Positions 1 to 7,889 of a DNA stretch of 64,000 nucleotides are shown here, one piece after another. This stretch comes from Pontibacillus sp. HMF3514 (lineage in GTDB: Bacteria; Bacillota; Bacilli; Bacillales; BH030062). The notes beneath the pieces were generated by a model. It did not search any database. It was not told where the DNA came from and saw nothing but the letters and a program-made list of their open reading frames with translations. Location of the stretch: the NCBI RefSeq assembly GCF_009858175.1, contig NZ_CP047393.1, forward strand, positions 1,612,001-1,676,000. Direction: 5' to 3'. Position numbers and translations under genes: made by a program. Each line of letters opens with the position of its first letter. Positions within the stretch are counted from its first letter, which is position 1.

Positions 1-504
1 AGCCCACCTTAGCCGAATGGTGATTAACGGAACCGCAGCGATAATGTGAGGAAATGCTTGCGGACATTTGTTCCGCTATTTCACCTTAAAATGGTTTTTC
101 TTAAGAGTTTACGGACATTCATTCCGCTAATTGCTGCAAATCACCTTAATAAAGAGCAATCTGTCACAAATAAGGTACCATATGTCCGTAAGGTTTAGAA
201 CTCACACACTAGAGTCCGTTATTCTCCATAAACGCAAAGGGGGGAAGGAAACGGCAAACTCCAGTGGTAGAAAGGGCAGATGAGACCCTACAGAGAACGG
301 AGTGAACGAGGAGGCTCAAAGTAAACAAGGAAGATCGACTAAGACCGCCACATCGTGTGGCAACGTCGACCTACCCCACGTCGTGTGAGGCAACAGGAGT
401 ATTGCCGTTTCACTGACCCCCCTTACTCTCATACAAGCAACGGACTCCTCCGAACCTATATCTCGAATCCAAGTCTTCAACATAAGGGGGCTTTAATGGA
501 ATAA
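1..504. repeat. Long nested inverted-repeat element R1 (left part outside window)
   Basis: This is the right-hand part of the repeat family also seen near 6.0, 16.2, 24.0, 38.0, 47.0 and 63.3 kb. It starts inside the right arm of module alpha, whose closing AACGGAACC is at 26-34. Module beta lies between GTCCGTT (214-220) and AACGGAC (439-445). The right end has the conserved block CCAAGTCTTCAACATAAGG, followed by GGGGGCTTTAATGGAATAA. R1 is closest to R5 (38 kb) but lacks about 50 bases between two ATGTCCGTAA repeats. It also carries the extra 75-80 base insertion (about 318-394) also found in R2 and R7. No credible ORF is present. Confidence 0.9.
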
Positions 505-524
505 GAGTTTAAAAACTAATTAAA

Positions 525-560
525 AAAACCGCCCAGAGCACTAGGCTCTGAGCGGTTGAA
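525..560 (-). terminator. Terminator of typA
   Basis: On the minus strand the hairpin AACCGCTCAGAGC / GCTCTGGGCGGTT is followed by a run of T, just after the typA stop codon. This is a typical Rho-independent terminator, and it separates typA from repeat R1. Confidence 0.85.
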
Positions 561-568
561 ATGTTTGC

Positions 569-2395
569 TTATTTATTTTTCTTCTTGTCAGCTCTCTCGC
601 GTTCGCTCTTGTTAAGGATTTGCTTACGTAGGCGAACGTTTTCTGGTGTTACTTCACAGAACTCGTCATCATCAAGGTACTGAATCGCTTCTTCAAGCGT
701 CATCTTACGTGTACCTTTGATTGTGTTTGTCTGATCTTTCGTAGCAGAACGGACGTTTGTTAGGTGTTTTTCTTTTGTGATGTTAACAGTTAAGTCATTT
801 TCACGGTTGTGCTCACCAACAATCATGCCTGCGTAAACTTCTGTGGTTGGCTCTACGAAGATTGTTCCGCGATCTTCTAATTGCATGATTCCATAAGTGG
901 AAGCTTTACCATTCTCAAGTGCCACAAGTACACCACGACGTCGGCCACCTACAGTACCTTCAACAACAGGCTCATAACCATCGAATGTGTGGTTGATGAT
1001 ACCGTAACCACGGGTTTGAGACATGAACTCTGTCGCATAACCAATTAGGCCGCGGGAAGGTACTTTGAATTCTAAACGAACTTGGCCATTACCATCGTTC
1101 ATCATGTCGACCATTTCACCTTTACGATAACCAAGGGATTCCATAACTGTACCTTGATAATCCTCTGGAACGTCGATTTGAACGCGCTCAACTGGTTCAC
1201 ACTTCACGCCATCGATCTCTTTAATGATAACTTGCGGCTTAGAAAGCTGAAGTTCAAAACCTTCACGGCGCATGTTTTCAATCAAGATAGAAAGGTGAAG
1301 CTCTCCGCGTCCACTTACGATCCATTTATCTGGAGACTCAGTCTCTTCAACACGTAAACTTACATCCGTTTCAAGCTGAGTTAATAAACGTTCTTCAATT
1401 TTACGTGCTGTGATGAATTTACCTTCTTTACCAGCAAAAGGACTGTTATTAACAAGGAATGTCATCTGAAGTGTTGGCTCATCAATACGTGGGATAGGAA
1501 GAGCTTCTTGATGATCAACAGGTGTAACTGTTTCACCAACGTTAATGCCTTCCATACCAGCTATTGCTACAATGTCTCCAGCTTTAGCTTCTTGAATTTC
1601 AATACGTTTAAGACCGATAAATCCGAATAACTTCGAAATTCTAAAGTTTTGTACGGAACCATCTTTCTTCATAAGGGCTACTTGTTGTCCGACGCTAATT
1701 GAGCCTCTAAACACACGTCCAATACCAATACGTCCAACATATTCGTTGTAATCAAGTAGAGTGATTTGGAATTGAAGCGGGTCTTCAGCGTTATCAATAG
1801 GGCCAGGGATATGGTCAAGAATTGTTGTGAAGATTGGATCCATTGTTTCATTTTGTTCTTCAGGTTCATGACCGGAAGTACCTTGAAGGGCGGATGCATA
1901 GACAACAGGGAATTCGCACTGGTCATCGTCCGCTCCTAGTTCAATGAATAAGTCCAATACTTCGTCTACCACTTCTTCTGGACGGGCATTCGGACGGTCA
2001 ATTTTGTTTAGCACAACAACAGGTGTTAATTTTTGCTCTAAAGCTTTCTTAAGCACAAAGCGTGTTTGTGGCATACAGCCTTCATATGCATCTACTACAA
2101 GCAAAACACCATCAACCATTTTCATAATACGCTCAACTTCACCACCGAAGTCGGCGTGACCTGGTGTGTCAAGAATGTTGATGTGTGTGTCGTTGTACGA
2201 GATTGCTGTGTTTTTCGCTAAAATCGTAATACCTCGTTCTTTTTCGAGGTCGTTGGAGTCCATTGCGCGGTCATCAACATGCTCGTTGTCACGGAATGTA
2301 CCAGAATGGTGAAGCATCTGGTCTACTAGAGTTGTTTTGCCGTGGTCAACGTGAGCGATGATGGCAATGTTTCGAAGATCCTGTCTAACGTTCAT
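569..2395 (-). CDS. typA: Translational GTPase TypA/BipA
   Basis: TypA (BipA, YlaG) is a ribosome-binding GTPase of the EF-G/LepA class, linked to stress and cold growth and to 50S assembly. The 608 residues match the family length. The G1 motif AHVDHGKT is at residues 14-21, DTPGH (G3) near 76 and NKID (G4) near 131, followed by the EF-G-like domains and the BipA-specific C-terminal domain with GGRRRGVLVALENG. The ATG is preceded on the minus strand by GAGGAGAG. In B. subtilis the gene lies between ylaF and ylaH. Here it stands apart, beyond yktB and suhB, so this end of the block is rearranged. Identification is secure. Confidence 0.98.
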   Translation of the reverse strand: MNVRQDLRNIAIIAHVDHGKTTLVDQMLHHSGTFRDNEHVDDRAMDSNDLEKERGITILAKNTAISYNDTHINILDTPGHADFGGEVERIMKMVDGVLLVVDAYEGCMPQTRFVLKKALEQKLTPVVVLNKIDRPNARPEEVVDEVLDLFIELGADDDQCEFPVVYASALQGTSGHEPEEQNETMDPIFTTILDHIPGPIDNAEDPLQFQITLLDYNEYVGRIGIGRVFRGSISVGQQVALMKKDGSVQNFRISKLFGFIGLKRIEIQEAKAGDIVAIAGMEGINVGETVTPVDHQEALPIPRIDEPTLQMTFLVNNSPFAGKEGKFITARKIEERLLTQLETDVSLRVEETESPDKWIVSGRGELHLSILIENMRREGFELQLSKPQVIIKEIDGVKCEPVERVQIDVPEDYQGTVMESLGYRKGEMVDMMNDGNGQVRLEFKVPSRGLIGYATEFMSQTRGYGIINHTFDGYEPVVEGTVGGRRRGVLVALENGKASTYGIMQLEDRGTIFVEPTTEVYAGMIVGEHNRENDLTVNITKEKHLTNVRSATKDQTNTIKGTRKMTLEEAIQYLDDDEFCEVTPENVRLRKQILNKSERERADKKKNK

Positions 2396-2552
2396 TAATA
2401 TATACTCTCCTCTGTTTTCGAAATCGCGTTCGCTTCTGAACTTGACTATTATAACATAAATAGGAATCCTAAACGCTACTTACCATCAATCACCATAACA
2501 AATTTACATAACTTTGTCGAAAATGCAGAAAGGAAGAGAGAAAAAAGAGCAT

Positions 2553-2592
2553 AAAAAAACTCCTACCACATACGTCATGGTAGGAGTTTTTC
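2553..2592 (-). terminator. Terminator of yktB
   Basis: A hairpin with arms ACTCCTACCA and TGGTAGGAGT and flanking A/T runs lies directly after the yktB stop on the minus strand. The A run on the other side could make it work in both directions. Confidence 0.85.
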
Positions 2593-3228
2593 TTAATCAA
2601 TTTCTTTTGTTAAACGATATAGATATTCTAAAGTTTTAAACGTTTCTTCACATTTATTGATGAATGCATCACGATCTTCTAAAATCACATCGTTTCGATC
2701 AATGTGAATCCCACAGAGGATTTCAGCTTTTTTTACATTTTGTAATCTGTCGACAAGTTGTTGGAAATCTTCCTTTGAAAGATCCTTATGTGGAATGCCC
2801 TCAGGCTTTGTGTGATCTTTTGACCATACGAAATCAGCAGGGATATGGTCGATCACTTCTTCCTTGTGCTTATCTAATACTCTCGCGTAATCTTCTTTTA
2901 TTGGACTCTCATAAATCATAGCAAACCAAAGGAAAACGTGACTTTCCCACATGCCAATTTGGAAATGAGGAAGCTTCTTATATCCTCGTTTGTTGCTAGC
3001 TAATGCTGCCCAAGTATCATTAGGAGGATTTGTTTTACGTCTTGCGTGTTTTGCAACGTGAACATGCATCTCATCTCCAGTTAAGGAAGTTATGTAAGGA
3101 GCAAGTTCTTCTGCGATTGCTTCTAACTTAGGGGAAACATTTGATTTAAGAGCATCCATTCGATTCTCTAAACCTTCTATAGTAAATACATCAAAATCTT
3201 CTTGTGTAAAACCATTAAAAGTAGCCAC
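2593..3228 (-). CDS. yktB: YktB, UPF0637 (DUF1054) family protein
   Basis: The 211-residue protein matches the YktB/UPF0637 family of Firmicutes, recognised by the conserved segments LTGDEMHVHVAKHARR, NPPNDTWAA, NKRGYKKLPHFQIG and CGIHIDR. The biochemical function is unknown. The open frame extends to 3279, but I prefer the GTG at 3228. AAGGAG lies nine bases upstream of it, and family members start close to the FTxxDF motif that follows. It ends at its own terminator. In B. subtilis yktB is also a neighbour of suhB (yktC), which supports conserved synteny. Confidence 0.9.
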   Translation of the reverse strand: MATFNGFTQEDFDVFTIEGLENRMDALKSNVSPKLEAIAEELAPYITSLTGDEMHVHVAKHARRKTNPPNDTWAALASNKRGYKKLPHFQIGMWESHVFLWFAMIYESPIKEDYARVLDKHKEEVIDHIPADFVWSKDHTKPEGIPHKDLSKEDFQQLVDRLQNVKKAEILCGIHIDRNDVILEDRDAFINKCEETFKTLEYLYRLTKEID

Positions 3229-3432
3229 TTCATTAAACTCCTTTCGCACTTGTCGAATATTCGATATTTTTCTTTTCAAAGTTTATCACATCTATAGGTT
3301 AAAACCCAATTAACCAAACTGAGGTTTGAAATATGACAAAATGGGATAAATAAAAGTAAGCAAACAATTGATTAGAACATGTTCTGAGTCACTATATAAA
3401 CTACTAGATACTCTCAAAAGGAGTTGACAAAA

Positions 3433-3624
3433 ATGAAACGTGTCATTGATGCTTTACATGAAAGAGAAGTGATGGAAAGATTACCTGTTGTACGTATGGA
3501 AATAGATTATGAATTAATGATGTTACATGAAGCTATGAAAAACGAAGATGAAGAGCAAAAAGCACAATCAAAAGAACGATTAGAAAAACTTCGCAATGAA
3601 TTGTTACAGTTAAATGTGTCTTAA
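3433..3624 (+). CDS. Small charged helical protein (YkzI-like?)
   Basis: The 63-residue protein is rich in Glu, Lys and Leu and probably helical throughout; there is no signal peptide or membrane segment. AAAAGGAG ends nine bases before the ATG at 3433. The TTG at 3424 directly abuts the ribosome binding site and is unlikely to be used. It lies between yktB and suhB, the position where B. subtilis has the small gene ykzI, so it may be that orthologue; I rely on position and size and could not align it. A terminator-like hairpin follows. Function unknown. Confidence 0.75.
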   Translation: MKRVIDALHEREVMERLPVVRMEIDYELMMLHEAMKNEDEEQKAQSKERLEKLRNELLQLNVS

Positions 3625-3668
3625 AAAGAAAAGTAACATAGTTGATCAAAAGGTCTTTGTACTATAAT

Positions 3669-3708
3669 TTTGAAATCCTGCCCGATTTAGTGGTAGGATT
3701 TCTTTATT
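3669..3708 (+). terminator. Probable terminator after the small gene at 3433
   Basis: AAATCCTGCC and GGTAGGATTT form a stem with a nine-base loop, followed by TCTTTATTTT. It sits between the 63-residue gene and suhB, so suhB should have its own promoter in the following 110 bases. Confidence 0.6.
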
Positions 3709-3818
3709 TTAAAAAGATAAACTCATGGAACGTGAACAACTGGAAAGGGTAAGAGATGAAGATCATTTAGGTTTTTGATACGATAAAGGATGAACCACAA
3801 GAGAAGGAGCCTATATAG

Positions 3819-4619
3819 ATGACTGATGCAAATATACAAAACATATATGACCAAGCAAAAAGATGGGTTCTAGAAGCAGGAGAGCGATTGCGAACGAAAA
3901 TGCATCAACCTCTTGTAATAGAAACAAAATCGGATGCTAATGACCTTGTAACAGAAATGGACCAGGAAACAGAACGATTTTTTGCTGAACATATTCGAAC
4001 TACATTTCCTAAGCACCGTGTTTTAGGAGAAGAGGGTTTTGGAGATGAAGTGAGTGATCTAGATGGGACTGTATGGATTGTCGATCCCATTGATGGCACT
4101 ATGAATTTTGTCCACCAAAAACAAAACTTTGCTATCTCCGTAGGAATTTATCAGGACGGCGTGGGTGTTATTGGGTTAATATATGATGTTATGGCTGATT
4201 GTCTTTATCATGCTATTAAGGATCAAGGTGCTTATAAAAATGATGAAAAGTTAGACAAATTAAAAGAGGTACAACTTGATAGCTCCATCCTTTGTTTAAA
4301 TAGCTTCTGGGCTATTGAAAATAGGCGTGTTCATGAAGCTGGGACGCAAGCATTGGTAAGAAAAGTTCGTGGTACAAGATCGTATGGCTCAGCTGCACTT
4401 GAATTTGCGTATGTCGCAGAAGGGAGTATTGATGCTTATATCACCATGCGTCTTGCTCCTTGGGATATTGCAGCAGGAGTAATCCTTGTGAATGAAGTAG
4501 GCGGCGTAACTACCCAGGCTGACGGAAGTGCTTTAGACATGGTAGGTAAAAATTCTATAATTACCGGTAATCCATCTATCCATAGCGAAATTATCGATGA
4601 TTATATTAAATTGAAGTAA
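3819..4619 (+). CDS. suhB: Inositol monophosphatase family protein SuhB/YktC
   Basis: A magnesium-dependent, lithium-sensitive phosphatase of the IMPase/FIG superfamily; Bacillus YktC hydrolyses inositol phosphates in vitro. The 266-residue chain has GEEG at 70-73, the metal-binding signature WIVDPIDGT at 86-94, and the second motif APWDIAAG near 215. All metal-ligand acidic residues are in place, so it should be active. The ATG follows AGAAGGAG. The gene is monocistronic between two terminators. The physiological substrate in Bacillaceae is not settled. Confidence 0.93.
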   Translation: MTDANIQNIYDQAKRWVLEAGERLRTKMHQPLVIETKSDANDLVTEMDQETERFFAEHIRTTFPKHRVLGEEGFGDEVSDLDGTVWIVDPIDGTMNFVHQKQNFAISVGIYQDGVGVIGLIYDVMADCLYHAIKDQGAYKNDEKLDKLKEVQLDSSILCLNSFWAIENRRVHEAGTQALVRKVRGTRSYGSAALEFAYVAEGSIDAYITMRLAPWDIAAGVILVNEVGGVTTQADGSALDMVGKNSIITGNPSIHSEIIDDYIKLK

Positions 4620-4658
4620 AAAAATTCTACCACTGGTTTAGGTGGTAGAATTTTTTTA
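4617..4658. terminator. Bidirectional terminator between suhB and ylaF
   Basis: A perfect hairpin AATTCTACCAC / GTGGTAGAATT, with A run on the left and T run on the right, serves the convergent genes suhB (+) and ylaF (-). Confidence 0.88.
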
Positions 4659-4844
4659 TTAGTTACTTTGAGACATTCTACGTTTACGTTTTTTGGTGAA
4701 GCCAAAGCCCATAACTGTAAAGCCTAATAACAAAATAACAAAAGACCATATGTAAGCTTTATAACTGATGGCTACGGCAACGAGCATAAAGCAAAAGACA
4801 GCAAGGATTGCTAATAAGAGCATGGGTACGTCGATCTTTTTCAT
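4659..4844 (-). CDS. ylaF: YlaF-like membrane protein (DUF5325)
   Basis: A 61-residue protein with two hydrophobic segments (about residues 7-25 and 29-48) and a basic C-terminal tail KKRKRR, so it is probably a two-pass membrane protein with cytosolic ends. It resembles YlaF of B. subtilis, which belongs to DUF5325 and lies beside typA and ylaH. There are two adjacent ATG codons. GAGGTGA almost touches the first (4847), so the second (4844) has the better spacing. No biochemical role is known. Confidence 0.78.
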   Translation of the reverse strand: MKKIDVPMLLLAILAVFCFMLVAVAISYKAYIWSFVILLLGFTVMGFGFTKKRKRRMSQSN

Positions 4845-4994
4845 CATGTCACCTCATTGAAATAGTTATATTTAGTGTATCGTATATTTTCAAATTTGAA
4901 AATGTACATGAGAAATAGGGTGGCAGGATATACATAGATTTAGTATCATGAAAAGAGATGATTAAGCACTCTAGAAGGTTTAGGAGGAACACCT

Positions 4995-5327
4995 ATGAGC
5001 GTAGCAGATTCGCCTATTACAAGTTATCTTTTTCGAAATGTTAACTTAAATGATGAAAGTGATGTTGGACAAGCCATTCGAGCAGCAATAATTCTCTATT
5101 TTATTATTCTAGCTCTAGCTATCGTTACATATAAATTAGGGTTCGCAAAAAAATTACCTGTATTAAAATCAGCAGTAATCTATGTAGTCCTCGCATTAGG
5201 TTGTATGATGCTAACGGTATTAGCCATATTTGGTTTACCAATTGCAGAAGGATTGATGGTATCATCTCTAATTTTAGGGATTTATCGCTTCAGGCTTCAT
5301 AATGAGCGTAAGGACACAGAAGCATAA
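4995..5327 (+). CDS. ylaH: YlaH-like membrane protein
   Basis: The 110-residue protein has three hydrophobic segments (about residues 28-47, 55-77 and 80-97) and matches the YlaH family of Bacillaceae, of unknown function. TAGGAGGA precedes the ATG with good spacing. It is followed after 15 bases by another small gene read in the same direction, probably one transcript ending at the hairpin at 5628. Synteny with ylaI supports the name. Confidence 0.85.
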   Translation: MSVADSPITSYLFRNVNLNDESDVGQAIRAAIILYFIILALAIVTYKLGFAKKLPVLKSAVIYVVLALGCMMLTVLAIFGLPIAEGLMVSSLILGIYRFRLHNERKDTEA

Positions 5328-5342
5328 GGGGGAGGTTGTTAG

Positions 5343-5627
5343 ATGCGTTCTATGCAGGATGCAGTTTACAATTGGCTTTCTATCCAGATTGTAGCGGATG
5401 AACGCCCACGTGATCGTTCCGCGGTTGATACAGCAACGTTTTTTTGGGATATGCTTCAGAAAGATCACCAAATAAAAGATGTTGATGTTAAGAAACTTGA
5501 AGATATGTACTTCGTGACATGTCATACATCGACCGAAAAGAGGGAATTTAGATTTCCGCTCGAGTTAATTGACTGCATGAATCACACCATCAAGAACGAA
5601 CCTCACAAATTTCAAAACTATGAATAA
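5343..5627 (+). CDS. Hypothetical protein downstream of ylaH
   Basis: A soluble 94-residue protein without signal or membrane segment that I do not recognise. It contains two Cys (in VTCHTST and IDCMNH) that are not arranged as a zinc motif. GGGGGAGG precedes the ATG, and the gene is 15 bases behind ylaH and ends three bases before a strong terminator, so it is very likely real and co-transcribed with ylaH. There is no basis for a functional call. Confidence 0.8.
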   Translation: MRSMQDAVYNWLSIQIVADERPRDRSAVDTATFFWDMLQKDHQIKDVDVKKLEDMYFVTCHTSTEKREFRFPLELIDCMNHTIKNEPHKFQNYE

Positions 5628-5658
5628 AAGGCTGTCCTATATAGGACAGCCTTGTTTT
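5628..5658 (+). terminator. Terminator of the ylaH transcript
   Basis: AAGGCTGTCC and GGACAGCCTT flank a short loop and are followed by TGTTTTTTG. It may also serve the convergent ylaI. Confidence 0.85.
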
Positions 5659-5668
5659 TTGCTCTATT

Positions 5669-5875
5669 TTAGCTTAATAAATGATCTTCTTTTTCTGGTT
5701 GACGATACATTTTAAAATTGCCAGTAGCATGGCGAGCTCTAGTTTTTTCAGCAATTCGCTCATTGCAGCTTGTACACATGAATGTATGAATTCTACGGTT
5801 TCTCATACGTTTAGCTTGCAAAGAGTTACTGTCAATATTTTGAGCTGTATCACAAATAACACATTTTACGCGCAT
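5669..5875 (-). CDS. ylaI: YlaI, small zinc-ribbon-like protein (DUF2197)
   Basis: The 68-residue basic protein has two CxxC pairs, C5/C8 and C34/C37, which should bind one zinc ion. It matches the YlaI (DUF2197) family of Bacillaceae, of unknown function. The start is supported by TGAGGTGAA on the minus strand. The gene faces away from the large repeat R2, so its promoter must lie between 5876 and the repeat boundary near 5998. Confidence 0.88.
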   Translation of the reverse strand: MRVKCVICDTAQNIDSNSLQAKRMRNRRIHTFMCTSCNERIAEKTRARHATGNFKMYRQPEKEDHLLS

Positions 5876-5997
5876 GTATATTCACCTCATTTTATCTCTC
5901 TTTGCTATACGATTATAACATGAGCTGCTTCAGGATTCGAATGTTTATTCGGTTTTAAATTCATAAAATTCTTACTTTAAGGATTTTGTGAAAATTT

Positions 5998-6726
5998 TTA
6001 TTGAACAATCTGGTGGAATAACTGTTTTAGTTAGAGAGGCGGTTCCGTTGCTATTGTGGAATGCGGTGGGGTTGGGAACGGGTTGCTTTCCCCGGACGAA
6101 CGATCGAGCCTCCTCATACGCTACGCTTCTTGCGGGGTCTCGCTCGCCCGTTTTTCCGGAGGAGTCAACCCGTTCCCAACCCCACCTTAGCCGAATGGAG
6201 ATTAACGGAACCGCAGCGATATGAAGAGGTAATGCTTACGGACATTTGATCCGCTATTTCACCTTAAAGTGGTTTTTCTAAAGAGTTTACGGACATTCAT
6301 TCCGCTAATTGCTGCAAATCACCTTAATAAAGAGCAATCTGTCACAAATAAGGTACCATATGTCCGTAACGAACCTCGAAATACCTTTAAAGTTCAAAAT
6401 AAAGGAACAGATGTCCGTAAGGGTTAGAGCTCAAATAACTAGGGTCCGTTAACCTCCATAAACGCAAAGGGGTGAAGGAAACGACTCCAGTGGTAGCAAA
6501 GGGCTGACGAGATCCCGCAGGAACGAAGTGACGAGGAGGCTTAAAGTAAACAAGGAAGATCGACTAAGACCGCCACATCGTGTGGCAACGTCGACCTACC
6601 CCACGTCGTGTGGGGCAACAGGAGGCTTGCCGTTTCAATGAACCACTTACTCTTTTCCGGCAACGGACCTCCACTGCACATTATCTCGAAACCAAGTCTT
6701 CCACATAAGGGGGCTATAATGGAAAA
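5998..6726. repeat. Long nested inverted-repeat element R2
   Basis: This is a full-length copy. The left end TTATTGAAC is a shortened form of the end seen in R5. Module alpha runs from GGTTCCGTT (6041-6049) to AACGGAACC (6204-6212), with inner arms GGGAACGGGTTG and CAACCCGTTCCC. A spacer with repeated ACGGACAT / ATGTCCGT follows. Module beta runs from GTCCGTT (6444-6450) to AACGGAC (6662-6668) and contains the extra insertion at about 6542-6619, with palindromes at 6573-6585 and 6599-6615. The right end is CATAAGGGGGCTATAATGG. It fills the region between ylaI (-) and the gene at 6820 (+). ORFs inside it are by-products of the palindrome. Confidence 0.93.
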
Positions 6727-6819
6727 GAGGTACATGAATTTGGATATGTTTTACTTGAATATGTTTTATTTCGTGAGTATCGGGAATGGATAAATAAGAA
6801 TGACAGAAAGGATGATTTC

Positions 6820-7125
6820 ATGAAAAAGCGTTGGATTTATTCAGGCGTAGGAGCAATCGGAGCAGGTGCCCTTACGTATTTGCTTAAAGATGAAAAACGT
6901 CGTACAGACCTGAAAGATAAGGCTAAGTCATTCACAGACAACATTCGTGAAAGCTTGCAAAAAGATGATAATAGTGACCTTCCTGTTGAAAAAGCAGGTG
7001 TACCTGAAGTTGATCATACTGAAAATACGAAGATGGTTGATGAAGGTTCTCAATTTGGAGTTCAATACTATAATAAAATTCAAGAAGAAGAAGCAGAGAA
7101 GATTCAAGACAAACAAAACGCCTAG
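6820..7125 (+). CDS. Hypothetical protein with N-terminal anchor (YtxH-like)
   Basis: A 101-residue protein. Residues 5-20 form a short glycine-rich hydrophobic stretch, followed by a highly charged Lys/Glu/Asp-rich helical region. This layout recalls YtxH-type stress proteins, but I cannot confirm membership. AAGGATG lies upstream of the ATG. It is the first gene after repeat R2 and ends inside the stem of its own terminator. Function unknown. Confidence 0.72.
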   Translation: MKKRWIYSGVGAIGAGALTYLLKDEKRRTDLKDKAKSFTDNIRESLQKDDNSDLPVEKAGVPEVDHTENTKMVDEGSQFGVQYYNKIQEEEAEKIQDKQNA

Positions 7126-7154
7126 ATCCTTAATTGGATCTACGGCGTTTTTTT
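7117..7154 (+). terminator. Terminator of the gene at 6820
   Basis: The stem AACGCC-TAGATCC / GGATCTA-CGGCGTT is followed by seven T. The TAG stop codon of the gene lies within the left arm. The convergent ylaJ ends 16 bases further on. Confidence 0.85.
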
Positions 7155-7169
7155 ACTTCTTGATAAAAC

Positions 7170-7769
7170 TTAAGGTCTGTTATTTTTATAATTGTTAGAC
7201 TGGTCGTTCTGCATTTGATCTAAGTCTTGTTCTTGTTGCTCAGGAATCGTCTTTTTATTTTGATCTCCTTCAGAAGGTCTGTTTTCTCGAACAGGAACTT
7301 CTGGCATGTAGCGTCCTACGATAGCAGCTAGTTCATCTGTAATGCCCTGGATAGGATAACCTTGGCGCATTTTTCGTCCCATAGCTTTAATTCGCTCAAA
7401 TCCATCTGCATCAGCAATGACTACAGCGTTTTTCCCATAAGGGTCTTTTTTTAATGCTTCCGCAACTGAGTATTTAATTGAACCTACCCGGGAACGATCA
7501 AGGTCTTTATCCACATCAATACCTACTACGACATAAGGTCCTGCAATAACAGCAGTGGCACGATTTACATCTGGAACTTCTCGAGCCACAGAAGCTAAGT
7601 GTTTTGCTCTTTTATTCCCACGCATATTTTTATCTTTCGGAACAGGATCAGAATCTTTCACTTCAATAGTAGGGGATTTATTTTCTTGTTCTGGAAGGGC
7701 CTCTTCCTCTTGGTTTTGACAAGCCACAAGCCCTGTTAAAACAATTGCTAGGATGAAAAGTCGCATCAT
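7170..7769 (-). CDS. ylaJ: YhcN/YlaJ family sporulation lipoprotein
   Basis: The 199-residue precursor begins with a lipoprotein signal ending in the lipobox LVAC, followed by an acidic linker and the YhcN/YlaJ domain (about residues 55-160: AKHLASVAREVPDVNRATAVIAGPY and KDPYGKNAVVIADAD, quoted as separate segments with breaks). Members are forespore or spore-coat associated lipoproteins affecting germination and spore properties. The C-terminal tail is Gln/Asn-rich. Two consecutive ATG codons follow AAGGAGGC; the second (7766) has the more usual spacing. The divergent neighbour is phoH2, as in B. subtilis. Confidence 0.9.
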   Translation of the reverse strand: MMRLFILAIVLTGLVACQNQEEEALPEQENKSPTIEVKDSDPVPKDKNMRGNKRAKHLASVAREVPDVNRATAVIAGPYVVVGIDVDKDLDRSRVGSIKYSVAEALKKDPYGKNAVVIADADGFERIKAMGRKMRQGYPIQGITDELAAIVGRYMPEVPVRENRPSEGDQNKKTIPEQQEQDLDQMQNDQSNNYKNNRP

Positions 7770-7889
7770 TTTGCCTCCTTTTATTTGTTCATATATTTTG
7801 AAGTTCGTCTAACTTTATACACTCGAGCATATAGATATATCAGGAAGCCATGCCAAACAATGTAGACTAATGACTCAGGAGGCGGCTTA

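Noticed and set aside
5998..6726. Treating the large repeats as rRNA or tRNA genes
   Set aside because: No tRNA cloverleaf or conserved rRNA segment can be read in them, and the two-palindrome layout does not match any structural RNA I know.
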